Source: Posidonia oceanica
Taxonomy: Eukaryota; Streptophyta; Magnoliopsida; Alismatales; Posidoniaceae
Reading direction: 5' to 3'
Assembly: GCA_037176725.1 (NCBI GenBank)
Contig: JAZBRS010000026.1
Location: forward strand, 60,056,501 to 60,120,500
DNA: 64,000 nt
The notes under the pieces are model-generated. The model was not told where the DNA came from, did not search any database, and was given only the letters and a program-made list of their open reading frames with translations. Made by a program: the position numbers and the translations under genes. The first letter of the stretch is position 1. The number at the start of each line of letters is the position of its first letter. Positions 1 through 10,992 of the stretch are shown piece by piece.

Positions 1-94
1 TAGGATTTCTTATTTTTTATGTTAGTATCTATACGATACCCTGAAAACATTATATATCGTTGTTATATACCTTTTTTAGTCTTTTAAAGTAGGC

Positions 95-602
95 ATGGAC
101 AACGAATCCTTCAATCTACGTATTACCCAAGAAATGGAAAAGGATCAACATGATACTCCTAGAATTACAAGGAGTATGACGAAGAAAGATAAAGACATTG
201 CAGAAGATTCTCCAACAACAAGAGGTTAGACCAATATGAAATAAACTTTTTTCTAGTAAACCATTAACGTTATCCTTTGATGTAACTACATCCTTTTTTT
301 TATTAAAAAAAAAAACAGGAGAACATAAAGATGCAGAGGAGCATGCGTCCGATTTTGCACCAGAACAAATTGATTCAAAATGTTTGAACCCCAACACTTT
401 TTTATTTATTATTGTATTACTAGATTTGAATCAAAATAAATTTAGTTTTACTAATCAATACACTGATTTATACATATCTATTGCTTGTAGATCAACATAG
501 GTGTGTGGCCCATTCTTATATAAAATTCATGAGAAGTTTTACCTTCAATGATGAAGTAATCTACATGATCAAGAGTACACCATTTGGACATTTTTTTGAC
601 AT
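95..602 (+). pseudogene. 5' part of a broken plant transposon-linked gene (DUF1985-like), split by retroelement 1
   Basis: An ATG at 95 opens a 43-codon exon ending before GT at 225; it contains the basic motif RITRSMTKK. An exon follows an AG at 317-318 and continues the frame with an acidic stretch (GEHKDAEEHASDF). A third exon begins at 491 after TTGTAG and reads to 602, ending in KSTPFGHFFD. The frame is cut there by the LTR of retroelement 1 and resumes at 22604. The FGHFFD motif followed by a later Gxxx-LQFTxFDLQAI segment resembles proteins carried by plant MULEs (DUF1985 or mobile-domain type). That family name is inference from pattern; I could not search. No function is proposed beyond membership of a transposon-linked family. 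The upstream promoter, if any, is outside what can be judged. Confidence 0.5.
598..602. repeat. Target site duplication of retroelement 1, left copy (GACAT)
   Basis: GACAT immediately precedes the LTR terminus TGTAGTAAT at 603. The same five bases follow the other LTR terminus at 22604-22608. Five-bp duplications are normal for Ty3/gypsy integrases. Removing one copy plus the element restores an open reading frame across the site. Confidence 0.9.
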
Positions 603-1309
603 TGTAGTAATCCTGGTGTTCAGATCGTTCATACACATTGCCAAAGCTCGCGTGCACCGATCAGAATCAGGCTCACTATTAGCGGCTATGTCCGAGAAGG
701 AAGACTTAACTCGAAAACATTAAAAAAAAAAGGGAAAAGGGGAAGAAAAGAAGAAGATAAGACAAATCGGAGTCGCCACCAAGTCTATTAGATCGGGAGA
801 CAAGGAAAATCGGGGAAATGCGTGAATAATCACGCAAAACCAAGCAGAAGATGCAATGCAAGGCAATGCAAAAGAAATGAGATGCAAATGAATGCAAATG
901 ATGTGACTCGTGCCTAGGATAAGGGCAATATAGTCATTGCGGGCCAAGAGAGAGGGCAAGGACTCCTGTTACGTGCGGGGAAGGTGTTAGGCACCCCCGA
1001 CTCGCCCGAGAATCGGACTTTCTAGGCTTACACTTGCATACGCAGGGAAATGCAGACTTTGAATGCCTAAGTGCCAATGAATGCCTATCTAAATGCTCAA
1101 AGATGTGCTCTAAGTGATGGAATGTAATGCAAGAAAGTAAACGTGCAGTCTAAGCGCTCAGCAATGCTGTCTGTGTTCTGAACTGGGCGAAGCCTGGCTC
1201 GTGAGAACTCCAGGCAGTAAGCATCACTGCCCTATATGCAAATGCAGGCGATAAAACAAAACAGCGGTGAAAATAGGCAATGCGGGCGACATGCGAGAGG
1301 AAACAACGT

Positions 1310-1600
1310 AAAACGCGCAAAACGGTGCGAGAAGCGAAGTCGACACGCAAAACGATACAAGAAACGAGGTAAGACCATAAAACAATGCAAGAAACAAAAC
1401 GAGAAACAAAGCGGCACGCAAAACGATGCAAGAAACAAGGCCAGCACGCAAAACGATGCAAGAAACAAAGCGGCACGCAAAACGGTGCGAGAAACAAAGC
1501 TGGCACGCAAAACGGTGCAAGAACGAAGCGAGAACGTGAAACAGTGCAAGAAACAAAGCGGCATGCAAAACGGTGCGAAAAACGGACGAAATAGAGCGTG
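1310..1600 (-). repeat. 30-bp tandem array inside the LTR
   Basis: About nine or ten copies of a unit of roughly 30 bp built on GCACGCAAAACGGTGCGAGA and variants (plus strand). The array lies just downstream (element orientation) of the conserved splice donor. The same array is present in the other LTR (about 18013-18300) and, in longer form, in the LTRs of retroelement 2. Confidence 0.85.
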
Positions 1601-1658
1601 TAAAAGCCATGCAATGCGAATGATATGCAAAAGATGCTGCCGAAGTTCGAGAGGACTT

Positions 1659-1664
1659 ACCTTG
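1659..1664 (-). promoter_or_regulatory. Conserved 5' splice donor in the LTR (CAAG|GTAAGT)
   Basis: The minus strand reads TTCCAAG|GTAAGTCCTC. The same donor ends a conserved block in all five LTRs of the window (also minus 18363-18362, plus 37266, 50150 and 63710). It matches the plant 5' splice-site consensus extended to GTAAGT. Use of the donor is inferred, not shown. Confidence 0.6.
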
Positions 1665-4600
1665 GAAATCTGATGCCTGATCTGAAATCTGATTGGTCCA
1701 TGCTGAAGAACGCTCCGCCGGGGTCGCCCAGGTAGCTTAGTTGAGAAGATCCAACGACCGGATCTGAAGATATCCAGACTTCAAGGTAGGAGGCCAGAAC
1801 AGGAGAGAAGATAAGATCTAAGTGTAAAAGGGGCCTAAGGGTGTGCGAAACAGGTCCTCCCAGGTAAATGGGAGCTAAGGATGCCCAGGTGTGTGCAGGA
1901 GGTGCCAGATGCAAGAATGCAATGTGTGCAGAATGCAAGAAAAGACTTAGGGACGATTTTTCAGAAAACTAGGGACTTACATGCAATTTTGAAAAGATAG
2001 GGGTCTGAATGCAAGGATTTTGAAAGGTTAGAGGCTTTTATGCAAGGTTTTTGGGAAGCGGAGGGCCTGAATGCAATTTTACAAAATGCAGGGTTCAAAA
2101 TGCAAATTTTCAAGATAGCCATGCATCAAGACAAGCTTTGGACTCATATGGTAAGTTGGCATACAATTTTGAAATTAATAGGGTCCAAAATGCAATTTTT
2201 CCAGCAAAACAGGAGTCTTAGTGGTCTGGGAATGCAAATAGGGGACTTATATGCAATTTTTCAAATATGTAGGGTCTAAAATGCAATTTTATAAGCAAAA
2301 TATGCATTTAAATGATTTTTATAAGCATGTAGAGGACCTATGTGCAATTTTCAAAACATGCAGGGTCAAAAATGCAATTTCATAAGCAAAATATGCATTT
2401 AAATGTATGCTGTGCATGATGAAGGACCTATATGCAAAAATCAGATTATATGAGGGAAATGATGCAATGCAGTAAAGAGAATTGAAAAATAAATACCTAA
2501 GTTAACAGATCAGAGGGCTAAAGTGCAGATAAGAAAATTAACAGGGACTAGGAATGCAATACATCAAGGTAAAATATGAGCATTAAATCAGATTGATATC
2601 AGGAGGACTAACATACAATAATATAAATCTAGAAGACTGGAACTTAAAGAGAACACTGAAGAGAAACACTGTAGCAGGACTAACATGCAATTAATTGATT
2701 TTTTGGGTTTTTCATGCAATTTCATAAGATTTAAATTCAGAATTAAACGAATCTTAAACGATGGCAGGACCAGAATGTAATAAACTAAAAACAGAAGCTG
2801 AAAATGCAATTTACGGTAAAATATGCATGCCAAGCAAAAATAACAGCACAGTAAACTTGCAGACCGACGGCCACTGTAGCAGTTGCTACCAGTGGCCGTC
2901 GAGGGAGGAAGAGGGGCGTTGGCGAGGCGCTGACCGGCTGGGGGCGTGCTCTGGAGGCGTGCAGAGACCTGAGCTGCGTCGGAGGGCCATGGCATGGCCT
3001 GAAGGAGACCGGAGAGAGTGGCTGAGGTCTACAGACCAGGAGGAGGCCGACCGGAGGACTGGAGCATCGCCGGTGGGATCTGAAGGCACGGTCGTGCTCC
3101 TGGAGGCTCCACGGAGCTCGGGCGATCGACGGCGGGCAATTTCAGGACCGAAGCGGCGATTCGCGTGCAGAGGTCGCCGGAGAAGACGAGTCAGCGGCGG
3201 CATTGACTTCGTACGGCAGCTACTGGAATCCTAATCTAAGGGGTGGAGAAGCAAGAACAAAAGAAAACTAAACTAACGGTGCGAAGAAATACTTGATTCG
3301 ACGTCCGGAGCGCTCCCTCGACTTCAGCTGTTTCAGCAAAGGTCGGCGAGGATGGTCTGGCAGCTGGAGGGGTCCCTGGTGGCTCACGAAGATCCGGATC
3401 TACTCCAGGAGGTCCTCCGAAGCTCGCTGGATGCTCGGTCGTGAGTTCTGATGTCGGCGGAAGAAAATGTAGTTTTTGGGTGCAGTTGAGATCGCCTGAG
3501 GTGGGGGTGGGTTTGTGTTGCTCCCTGGGCTGGATGGAAGCGTCCGCCGAGTTTCTGGAGGTCTGGTGATGGTGTTTGGAGGCTAAGATTGGGTCGTGGG
3601 AGGCTGGATTGGAAGTTTGCTGATGTGCGGATTTTTGGTCAGAAAAAGGGATTGGTGTTTGTGGTGGTTGGTCGGAGTTGTGGTGAGCTGCTGGAGCGGA
3701 AGCTGGGTGGTCTGAGAAGGTAGTGGTCAGGTGATTTGCTGGGAGGAGTTTGGGCTGATTCTGGAATCTGTGGAGTCGGGAATTCTGAGGTGGGTAGAGT
3801 TGGGTTCTGTGGAGGATTTCAGGTGGTGTTGGGGTGAATCTGGGTTGGTTGCTGGTCGTGGAGAGGTGGAGAAGGATGCTGGGTGCTGGGTGAAGTTCAG
3901 GGGTGGATTTGGAAGGGATTTGCAGGACTGGAAGGGGTTTGGTTCAGAGGGAAGGAAGGAGGAGGAAGATGCTGGTTTTTGGCAGTGGAAGAGGGTGGAT
4001 TTCTGGGTTCTCTCCGGCTGGGTTGGAAGTTTGGGCAATGAAGGTGATGTCTTCTAGTGTTGGGTGCTACTGGTTTTTTCGTTCTACTGGTGCGGCTGCA
4101 ATTGAATGCAAAGGAGGGCATGGCAGGCGGTTGCAGGCTCTGGTTGAGGAGGGCGGCGCACGCCGGTCAGGCCTGGGCAGACGACGTGCGGTGCGCAAGG
4201 ACGGCCAGGAGAGGACGATGCGTTGTCGACTGCAGCAGAAGGTAGTTGGCAGAGAAAAAAGAAGAAAAAAAACCAGAGGGAGAAGAAGGAGAGGAAGAAG
4301 GAGGGAAGGAGGAGGTTTGCAGGCGTGGGCTGGGCCTTGCATGCGTGGGGAAAAAAAATCAAAAAGAAAGGAAGGAGGAGAGGGGTGAGTGGGCCGGACC
4401 AGAGGAGAAAAAGGAGAGTAGAAGAGAAAGAAAAGATAAGGGAGAGGGGAAGAAAGAAAGGAAGAAGAAAAAAGAAGAAAAATTAAAATAAAATAAAAGA
4501 AAAATTGAAAATATTTTTAAAGTAATTGTTTTTAAGTTAGGATTTTTTTACTTAGGTTTTTGAAGATTGTTTTTAAATTAATTAGGGTTAGAAGGATTTT

Positions 4601-5955
4601 TAGTTTTGATTTAAGTTTTTAGGATTTAAGTTTTCTTTAAATTGTTTTTGATTTGGTTTAAATGTTTGTTAAAATTTTTAATAGTTTTTTAGTTAAGTTT
4701 TCTTTGTTAAGTTTTTCTTGTTAAGTTGGGATTTTTATTTAGGCTTTTTTAATGGATTGCTTCTTAATTAATTTGGAGGAGTTTTAGTCTTTTAGTTTTT
4801 AGTTTTTTCTTAAGTCTTTTTTAAATTGCTTTTTGATTTTGTTTGTTAAATTCTTTTAGCATTTTTAGTTGAGTTAAGTTTTTCCTTTTCTTTTCTTTTT
4901 TAGTTAAGTTTTTTAGGCTTGCATTAGGTTTTAATTGTTTCTTTTAGATTTGTTAAGTTAAGATTTGTTTTAATTACTTGTCTTAGTATTCTTAATTGTT
5001 TTCTTCTTTTGTAGGATTTGTTTTTGATTATTTTTAATGAAGTTTTTGCTTTTGGTTTGTTTTGATTATATTTTGGTTTTTTGCTTGGTTTTATAGCACT
5101 TTCTTTTGTCTGTTTTGTATTTTTTAGATTGCATTCTTAATTTCCTTTTTTAGTTGGATTCAATTAGGTTTTTGTTTTTAATTGTTTGTTTAAGTTTTTA
5201 ATTATTTCTTTTTAGGATTTTGATTTGTTTCTCTTTTGTTTTAGAGTTTTAAAGGTTTTTAAAGGTTTTTTAAGGATTTAGTCGAAGAAAGGAAAAGAAA
5301 GGGAAAAGGAAAAAGAAAAGGAGGAAATGGAGGAGGAATGGAGAAAGAGAGGAGTGGAAGGAAAATAGATATTAGAAAATCAAGGAATAAGCTAAAAATA
5401 GAATAAAAATGCAAATAAAATACAGAAGAGAGGGATGCACAAGGTGGGCCCACAGCCAGGCAGGGAGAAGTGAGAGAAGGGAGTGAAAAGAGGGAGGATA
5501 ATCAGGAGAGAGAGAGGAGAGAGAAAAGAATAATCTAGGAGAGAGAAAAGGATAATTTGGGTAAATGGAGGGTTTAGAGCTTTTGAAAAGGGGTGAAATT
5601 TGGTGGGTGTGTGGCCTATGGTCTCTAGTGTTGGACCAAGCATTTGGATTCGGATTTTGGAAGGTTTTTGGAGGGATTTTGAGGTGTAGAAAATGGTAGT
5701 TTTACCTAGGTTTTCTAGGATTTTTGGGAGTGGTTTTGGTTTGAAATTTTAAGAGCTCTTTGGTAGGCTTGCTAAGTTGGGAAGGGTGAGTTTCCGTATG
5801 GTTTTTGGTTAATTTTTGCGTTCGGGAAAGGGGTGTAATCTTAGGTTGAGTTTGGGCTTGTTTTGAGGGGAAAGAAGAAAGGAAAGGTGTGGGTTTGGAC
5901 TTAGGTTTGGGTTCAGAAGCCACCAGAAGATTCCAATCGATTCAGCCTGTCAAAA

Positions 5956-6034
5956 TGGGGTGTCAACAGATGCCCCTCCCTGAGTGAGGTCAAGCGAAGC
6001 GAGGCCGCTGCTCAGGGTTGACCAGACACCCCAT
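5956..6034 (-). repeat. Nested inverted repeat enclosing the PPT
   Basis: Outer arms ATGGGGTGTC (5956-5965, inside the LTR end) and GACACCCCAT (6025-6034) are perfect complements. Inner arms CCCTGAG (5978-5984) and CTCAGGG (6011-6017) are also perfect, and the PPT overlaps the inner arm. The same arrangement occurs in retroelement 2. Confidence 0.8.
5973..5981 (-). promoter_or_regulatory. Polypurine tract of retroelement 1
   Basis: On the minus strand AGGGAGGGG lies four bases (CATC) upstream of the LTR start TGTTGACACC. Retroelement 2 has AGGGAGGGA with the same four-base spacer at 46134-46142. A PPT primes plus-strand synthesis in LTR retrotransposons. Confidence 0.8.
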
Positions 6035-6554
6035 CTGACTGACGGGAGTAGAGGATTGCTGTCGACGTGAGCCACTTACTCGGCGGATGCACCGAACGTC
6101 GTAGATCGTTGCTGCAATGCAAAGTGCAGGTGCAGATGGATGGAATGCAATGTATGCAATGTATGCTAATGCTGATGCAATGCAAAAGATAGTGCCGGAT
6201 TTAGTACAGATGGGGAAGCCGATACAACGCGGATGATGCTGATGATGCCAATGATGCCGATGATGCTTAGACTAGCTTGCGATGTTGCGCGACTGAAGAG
6301 TTGATGCAACAGGATGCTGAAAGGGGGAGCTGCAGCGTGACGCGGAACTTGGCGGTAAGTCCAAACCTGCGCAACAAGGAGGGGAAAAAGGGGCAGCTTG
6401 TCCTCGCCCGAGGGAGCAAGCAAGCAAGGCGGTTGGAGCCGCGCAGAAAAGGGGTAACCAAAACTACAGAGGTGCGACGGGAGAGGGGGACCCTCTCCTG
6501 GCGTGGAGGGATGCGGGGCTCCGTCTTTTGGAACGAAGTTGCGCGAAGAAAGCG
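6035..6554. other. 3' non-coding region of retroelement 1 between PPT stem and hairpin array
   Basis: No gene is seen. The stretch has repeated GATGCC/GATGAT trinucleotide-like runs (6225-6270), many TGCAATG words (6110-6185) and a GC-rich part (6300-6550). Confidence 0.6.
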
Positions 6555-7450
6555 ATAAGTTATCGGACTTATCGGCCTAGGGGGATGAGTTTCGGATCAT
6601 CAGCCGAGAGTGATAGTTTACGATCCTATCAACCGGAAGCGATAGTTTACGGTCCTATCAACCGGAAGGTGCAGTTGTGAGTGATAGTTACTGGATATCA
6701 GCCGTATAACATGGTTGCAGGTGATAGTTTTGGATATCAGCCCAGGATGAGTTTTGGATCATCAGCCAGAAGTGATAGTTTACGGTCCTATCAACCGGAA
6801 AGGGCAAACCATGAGTGATAGTTACTGGATATCAGCCGTATAACATAATTGCAAGTGATAGTTTTGGATATCAGCCCAGGATGAGTTTTGGATCATCAGC
6901 CAGAGAATAATAGTTTACGGTCCTATCAACCGGAAGGTGCAATTATGAGGGATAGTTACTGGATATCAGCCGTATAACGCAAACCCGTGATAGTTTTGGA
7001 TATCAGCCCAGGATGAGTTTTGGATCATCAGCCAGAGAATGATAGTTTACGGTCCTATCAACCGGAAGGGGTGTTTGCGAGTGATAGTTACTGGATATTA
7101 GCCATATAATGCAATTGCGAGTGATAGTTTTGGATATCAGCCCAGGATGAGTTTTGGATCATCAACCAAAGAATGATAGTTTACGGCCCTATCAACTGGA
7201 AAGAGCAATTGCAAGGGATAGTTACTGGATATCAGCCGTATAACGTAATTGCCAGTGATAGTTTTGGATATCAGCCCAAGATGAGTTTTGGATCATCAGC
7301 CAAAGAATGATAGTTTACGGTCCTATCAACCGGAAAGGGGCAATTACGAGTGACAGTTACTAGGTGTCAGCCATATAACACAACTGCGGGATAGTTTTGG
7401 ATATCAGCCCAAGATGATAGTTTACGGTCCTATCAACCGGAAAGAGCAGT
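6555..7450 (-). repeat. Tandem array A, unit about 134 bp, built of short hairpins
   Basis: Six or so units start at about 6721, 6855, 6987, 7121, 7255 and 7389 (spacings 132-134 bp). Each unit contains three or four sub-repeats of the form GATnn-loop-nnATC, for example GATAG...CTATC around TTTACGGTC and GATGA...TCATC around GTTTTGGA. Tandem repeats between pol and the 3' LTR are established for Tat/Ogre elements and can seed satellites. The paired arms are an added feature visible here. Confidence 0.9.
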
Positions 7451-7469
7451 GATTGATTGCTTGATTGAT

Positions 7470-7985
7470 TGATTGATTGGAAAGGGATTGATAAGATATC
7501 GAACTTATCGGCCGGCAAAGAGAGAATAAAGGAATGATAAGATATCGGACTTATCGGCCGGCAAAGAGGAAGAGATGATAAGATATCGGACTTACTGGCC
7601 GGCAAAGGGAAAGAGATGATAAGATATCGGACTTATCGACCGGCAAATGAATAAAAGAATAGAGTGATAAGATATCGGACTTATCGGCCGGCAAAGAGGA
7701 AGGGGTGATAAGATAACGGACTTATTGGCCGGCAAATGAATAAAAGAATAGAGTGATAAGATATCGGATTTATCGGCCGGCAAAGAGAGGATAAAGGAAT
7801 GATAAGATATCGGACTTATCGACCGGCAAAGAGGAAGAGATGATAAGATATCGGACTTATCGACCGGCAAAGGGAAAGAGATGATAAGATATCGGACTTA
7901 TCGGCCGGCAAAGGGATAAAGGAGCAGAATGATAAGATATCAGACTTATCGGCCGGCAAAGGGGAAATAAAGGGATGATACGGAT
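7470..7985 (-). repeat. Tandem array B, unit about 40-60 bp, stem GATAAG/CTTATC
   Basis: About ten to twelve units share GATAAGATATCGGACTTATC followed by GGCCGGCAAAG. GATAAG and CTTATC can pair around an eight-base loop, and GCCGGC is itself a palindrome. A short GATT repeat (7451-7485) precedes the array. Confidence 0.9.
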
Positions 7986-8014
7986 GAGATACCGCAGGAC
8001 ATCTGAAAAGATGT

Positions 8015-8039
8015 CCCTGGTATCATCCTGATACCAGGG
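8015..8039. repeat. Perfect 11-bp-arm hairpin at the array edge
   Basis: Arms CCCTGGTATCA and TGATACCAGGG flank the loop TCC. Near-identical hairpins occur in the 3' region of retroelement 2 at about 44486-44511 and 44777-44803. Confidence 0.85.
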
Positions 8040-8419
8040 GTCAGCCGAAACGTCCCTGGCATCAAAAAGCGAAGGATGGACAAAATTAACATGCTTGTCA
8101 AACGAGTAGTTTGGGGTACCAGCCCGACGGAGACTCAGCTGGGGATGTCTGGTATCAGGATTTGACGACGTGGGTCCGCAGAGGTCCTGGAGTCTGGGTT
8201 GATTGCTGAGGACTTTCCTGCGTCATATGGGCAACAAGCCTGGCCAGGGGCCTCAGGATATGATTGGTAAGGAACATGGAATGCATTAAGCAGCTTTGAA
8301 ATGCGAGCAGCCAGCACAAAACACTTTTGCATTGCTAGAACTGTTGATTACACGCTTGTGGTAGGCCAGAAGATACAACATAACTTGAAAGGAAACTAAA
8401 TGGCAGCTGCATAACGGCT

Positions 8420-9673
8420 CTAGCTGGTTCGAGCCTTCTTTGATTTTCCAGAGTCAGGGAACAAGGGACCGCTTGGCGGGATTTCATTGATGGGCCAGAG
8501 GGCTTGCACCTCGGTGATGTACTTAGGAGTACACCCTGTGTCTCTCGTAGCCGCGATGTCTGTTGATCGCACTCCATGCTGCATTAGATTGGCTAGTTCC
8601 TTCGTTGGGGCAGTTGTATTGAGGGGATATGCTTGAAGGAGCCTAGGTGCCGTGCTGTCGACAAAGGCGTCCTGCTGGAAACCGAACTGGCGCATGACCC
8701 TGATAGGGTGGTATTCCACACCTGCGGTAAATCCTGGTAGTACAATCAGCCACATGTCGCGTGTGCTGAAGAAGACAGTGAATGGTTCGGCCATGGAAGG
8801 TATGATACGCCAGGTTACTGTGTCATCTGTCAGCTCCGATAGCTTCTCGTATTCTTCCTTGACGCTCTTGACTGTCTTGGCATGGCCGCTGTTGCAGTAG
8901 GCCCCAAAAGCATGTACCTGGGGGCACAGAAGGTCTATCTCGGTGTGTGCGGCTAGCCAGACCTGAATAAGTGCCCCGTAACCATGAAAGTGGCGGCAGC
9001 GATGCGAGATGCGGTCCAGTCCACGGTATGTTTCTGGCAGAACAACCGGCGCCAGGTCTATCTGCCAAGTCACCACAGCGAGTGCTATTTCGGCGATCTC
9101 GACGGCCACTGTCGCTTTATCATGAATAAAGACAAGCTCGCCTAGGAAACGGGTAACAAATCCTCGGAGCCACAGCTCGTCTCCGAGTTCAGCGCGTTTT
9201 TCCACAGTATCATCAAAATATGATAGGCGAAGTAGGGGCGTGGGCCCGCTGGTGCAAATTAGTCTTTGCTGGCAACTTCGAGTAGAGAGCCCAGTCAGCT
9301 GTTTCAGGACCGCAATGTATCCGTCACACCTCATGAAGATGGGCGGCCCCAAGATCTTGGAAAAGCCACAGATCCGGCGCACTTCCTCCAGCGTAGGTGT
9401 CAGTTCAGTTCTGCCAAAACGGAAGACATGGTGTGTCGATTTCCAGAACCTTGCAGCGGCGCACAGAAGATGGCGGCTCACTTCTACATCAGCAGCCTTC
9501 AGCAGTTTGGTTGGAATGCCCCATAGGCGCAGCTTCTCGCAGTCATCTTTGGTAAGCTTGCCGATCCACTCTCGCAGGATCTTAGAACAGTGTGCCGGGG
9601 TCGCTAGAGTGGGGAAACCCATTGCGTAGACTGCAGAACGTAGGTAGACGGCTGTCGCAAAATCTTCAGGTAC
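8420..9673 (-). CDS. Plant-mobile-domain-like (DUF7745-type) extra ORF of retroelement 1
   Basis: A 400-codon frame runs from ATG at 9622 to 8420 without a stop, and stays open upstream to 9673, where the minus strand has the acceptor GGTAACAG|GTACCTGAAG; the protein may therefore start in an upstream exon (adding 17 codons). Near the N terminus are LREWIGKLTKDD and LRLWGIPTKLL; around residues 66-88 is FRFGRTELTPTLEEVRRICG, the kind of TLEE-containing core seen in plant mobile domain proteins captured by retrotransposons and MULEs. The C-terminal part has YHPIRVMRQFGFQQ; the end is Lys/Ser rich. Its biochemical role is unknown. It sits downstream of integrase, the place where other plant elements keep env-like or accessory ORFs, but I see no signal peptide or transmembrane segment. 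Unlike pol it carries no stop. Confidence 0.75.
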   Translation of the reverse strand, partial: VPEDFATAVYLRSAVYAMGFPTLATPAHCSKILREWIGKLTKDDCEKLRLWGIPTKLLKAADVEVSRHLLCAAARFWKSTHHVFRFGRTELTPTLEEVRRICGFSKILGPPIFMRCDGYIAVLKQLTGLSTRSCQQRLICTSGPTPLLRLSYFDDTVEKRAELGDELWLRGFVTRFLGELVFIHDKATVAVEIAEIALAVVTWQIDLAPVVLPETYRGLDRISHRCRHFHGYGALIQVWLAAHTEIDLLCPQVHAFGAYCNSGHAKTVKSVKEEYEKLSELTDDTVTWRIIPSMAEPFTVFFSTRDMWLIVLPGFTAGVEYHPIRVMRQFGFQQDAFVDSTAPRLLQAYPLNTTAPTKELANLMQHGVRSTDIAATRDTGCTPKYITEVQALWPINEIPPSGPLFPDSGKSKKARTS

Positions 9674-9674
9674 C

Positions 9675-10992
9675 TGTTACCAAGACTGTGAGTTATCAGA
9701 TCTCATATAGGCACATAATTACTGATTGAAAGTAGACTCTGAAGCTGGTAAAACAGTTCAACACATCCAACAGTAAACATTCTGATCACGGCAACTAAAC
9801 ACATATAAGCAAAGGAATTCTGTTGGCGCGGGGCGGGGACTGGCAAGAGTTCTGGGTCATCGCAGCCCGATGATGCCAACGCGTGCTGAGTAGGAGTACT
9901 GTCTCAGTACCAAAGCAAGCCTTGCAAAGCGGAATGATCAAAGGGAGGGGAGATGATTGGAAATGCGGATGTATGCATGATTTTTGATTGGTGTAGTTCG
10001 CCCTCAGCATCGGGAGTGTTTTGGTGCCTGCTGCACCGGAAGGGAGCGGTCCTTGACTCACTGGACTCTACTCAGACTCTTAACTTGTTGGTGGCACTCC
10101 AGGAAAGGGTGTTGGTAATGTTTGGTGGTGGTGTAGAGAGGACAGGCTCCATGCCAAACTCTCAAGGACTTACACTCACTCTTTCCTTTTCTCCCCTCCT
10201 TTTTTTTTATGCTTCTATATAGATGTGCAGGGCTTTCCTCATTCCTGTCTTGGAAACAAGGAGGACCTGGCCCGAATTTTTACTCTTCTCTGGGGTAGGT
10301 GAAAGGTGCGGGATTACCTTGCCTGCCTTCATTTTTGGGATTTGACTTTTGTTTCTCTCCTTTTCCTTTTCTATCATTCTCTTTTTTTTCTTTTCTATCG
10401 TTCTCTTTTTTTTTGTTGTTTTTCTTTTTTTTTTTTTTTATCACTCTTTTTTTTTTCTTTTTTTTTTCAGGCTTGCAGGTCTCCGCTATCCCTACTCTAG
10501 AGGAAATGGGTGTTTGACTTCTGAGCCGTGGGGGTTAGGGCCTTCGGGTACTGACTTTTGGCTTTCTCTTTCTTTCCTTTCTTATACATCCGGGCATAGA
10601 TATGTGTTCCTTTTTGGCTAAAGCCTAGCATCTTTCTAGGAGTGTAAGTCCCTAGGTGTTTGGACATTTCGCCCGTGCTCACTGAGTAGTGGCTCCCTCA
10701 CTAGCTAAAACATCTAAGTAGTGTCAGGTGAGGTCGGGAGACTCCTTCCGGAGCAGGCAAGCACTTCCAATTTTCATCACCGGGCAAGGGAGTGATGCAT
10801 GATTAAAGGGGATGACGATGATGATTGTAAAGGAGATGAGAGAAGGAATGTAGGGGAATGCAGTGATAAAAAAAAATGCAGAAGATAGGATGAAGCGATG
10901 TATGGGGGAGATAAGGCGAAAAGAGGAACAGAAACATGCGAGTGATGGGAGTACGAAAGGTGGGACGAAGGATCCGCAATGGTTGCTCCCAG
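9675..10992 (-). other. Non-coding spacer between integrase and extra ORF
   Basis: No protein family is recognised on either strand. On the minus strand the region holds an A-rich run (10490-10360; poly-T on the plus strand) and then ordinary mixed sequence up to the acceptor at 9674. It may be intronic if the extra ORF is expressed by splicing (inference). Confidence 0.5.

Larger units (their letters stand above)
603..5968 (-). repeat. 3' LTR of retroelement 1
   Basis: On the minus strand it starts TGTTGACACC (5968 downward) and ends ATTACTACA (603). Internal zones, minus orientation: a purine/pyrimidine-biased stretch and A-rich stretch (5280-4480), a CT-rich run (4480-4240), a mixed GC-rich zone (4240-2760), a long zone of dispersed TTGCAT and GGTCC motifs (2760-1930), a block of about 270 bp conserved in all LTRs and ending in a splice donor (1930-1659), and a 30-bp tandem array (1600-1310). 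It carries 70 bp (3056-3125) absent from the other LTR. Many open frames cross it but none repeats a recognisable protein. Confidence 0.93.

Noticed and set aside
2761..3234. 157-codon plus-strand frame in the LTR as a gene
   Set aside because: Antisense to the element, truncated in the other LTR by a stop and the 70-bp deletion, no family recognised.
6555..7985. CRISPR-like array
   Set aside because: Spacers are not unique, units grade into each other, and the context is a plant retrotransposon 3' region.
8420..9673. Envelope-like protein because of the position after integrase
   Set aside because: No signal peptide, transmembrane segment or coiled coil is visible; the TLEE-containing core fits a plant mobile domain instead.
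10299..10621. Phe-rich plus-strand frames at 10299-10621
   Set aside because: They read through a poly-T run antisense to the element; low-complexity artefact.
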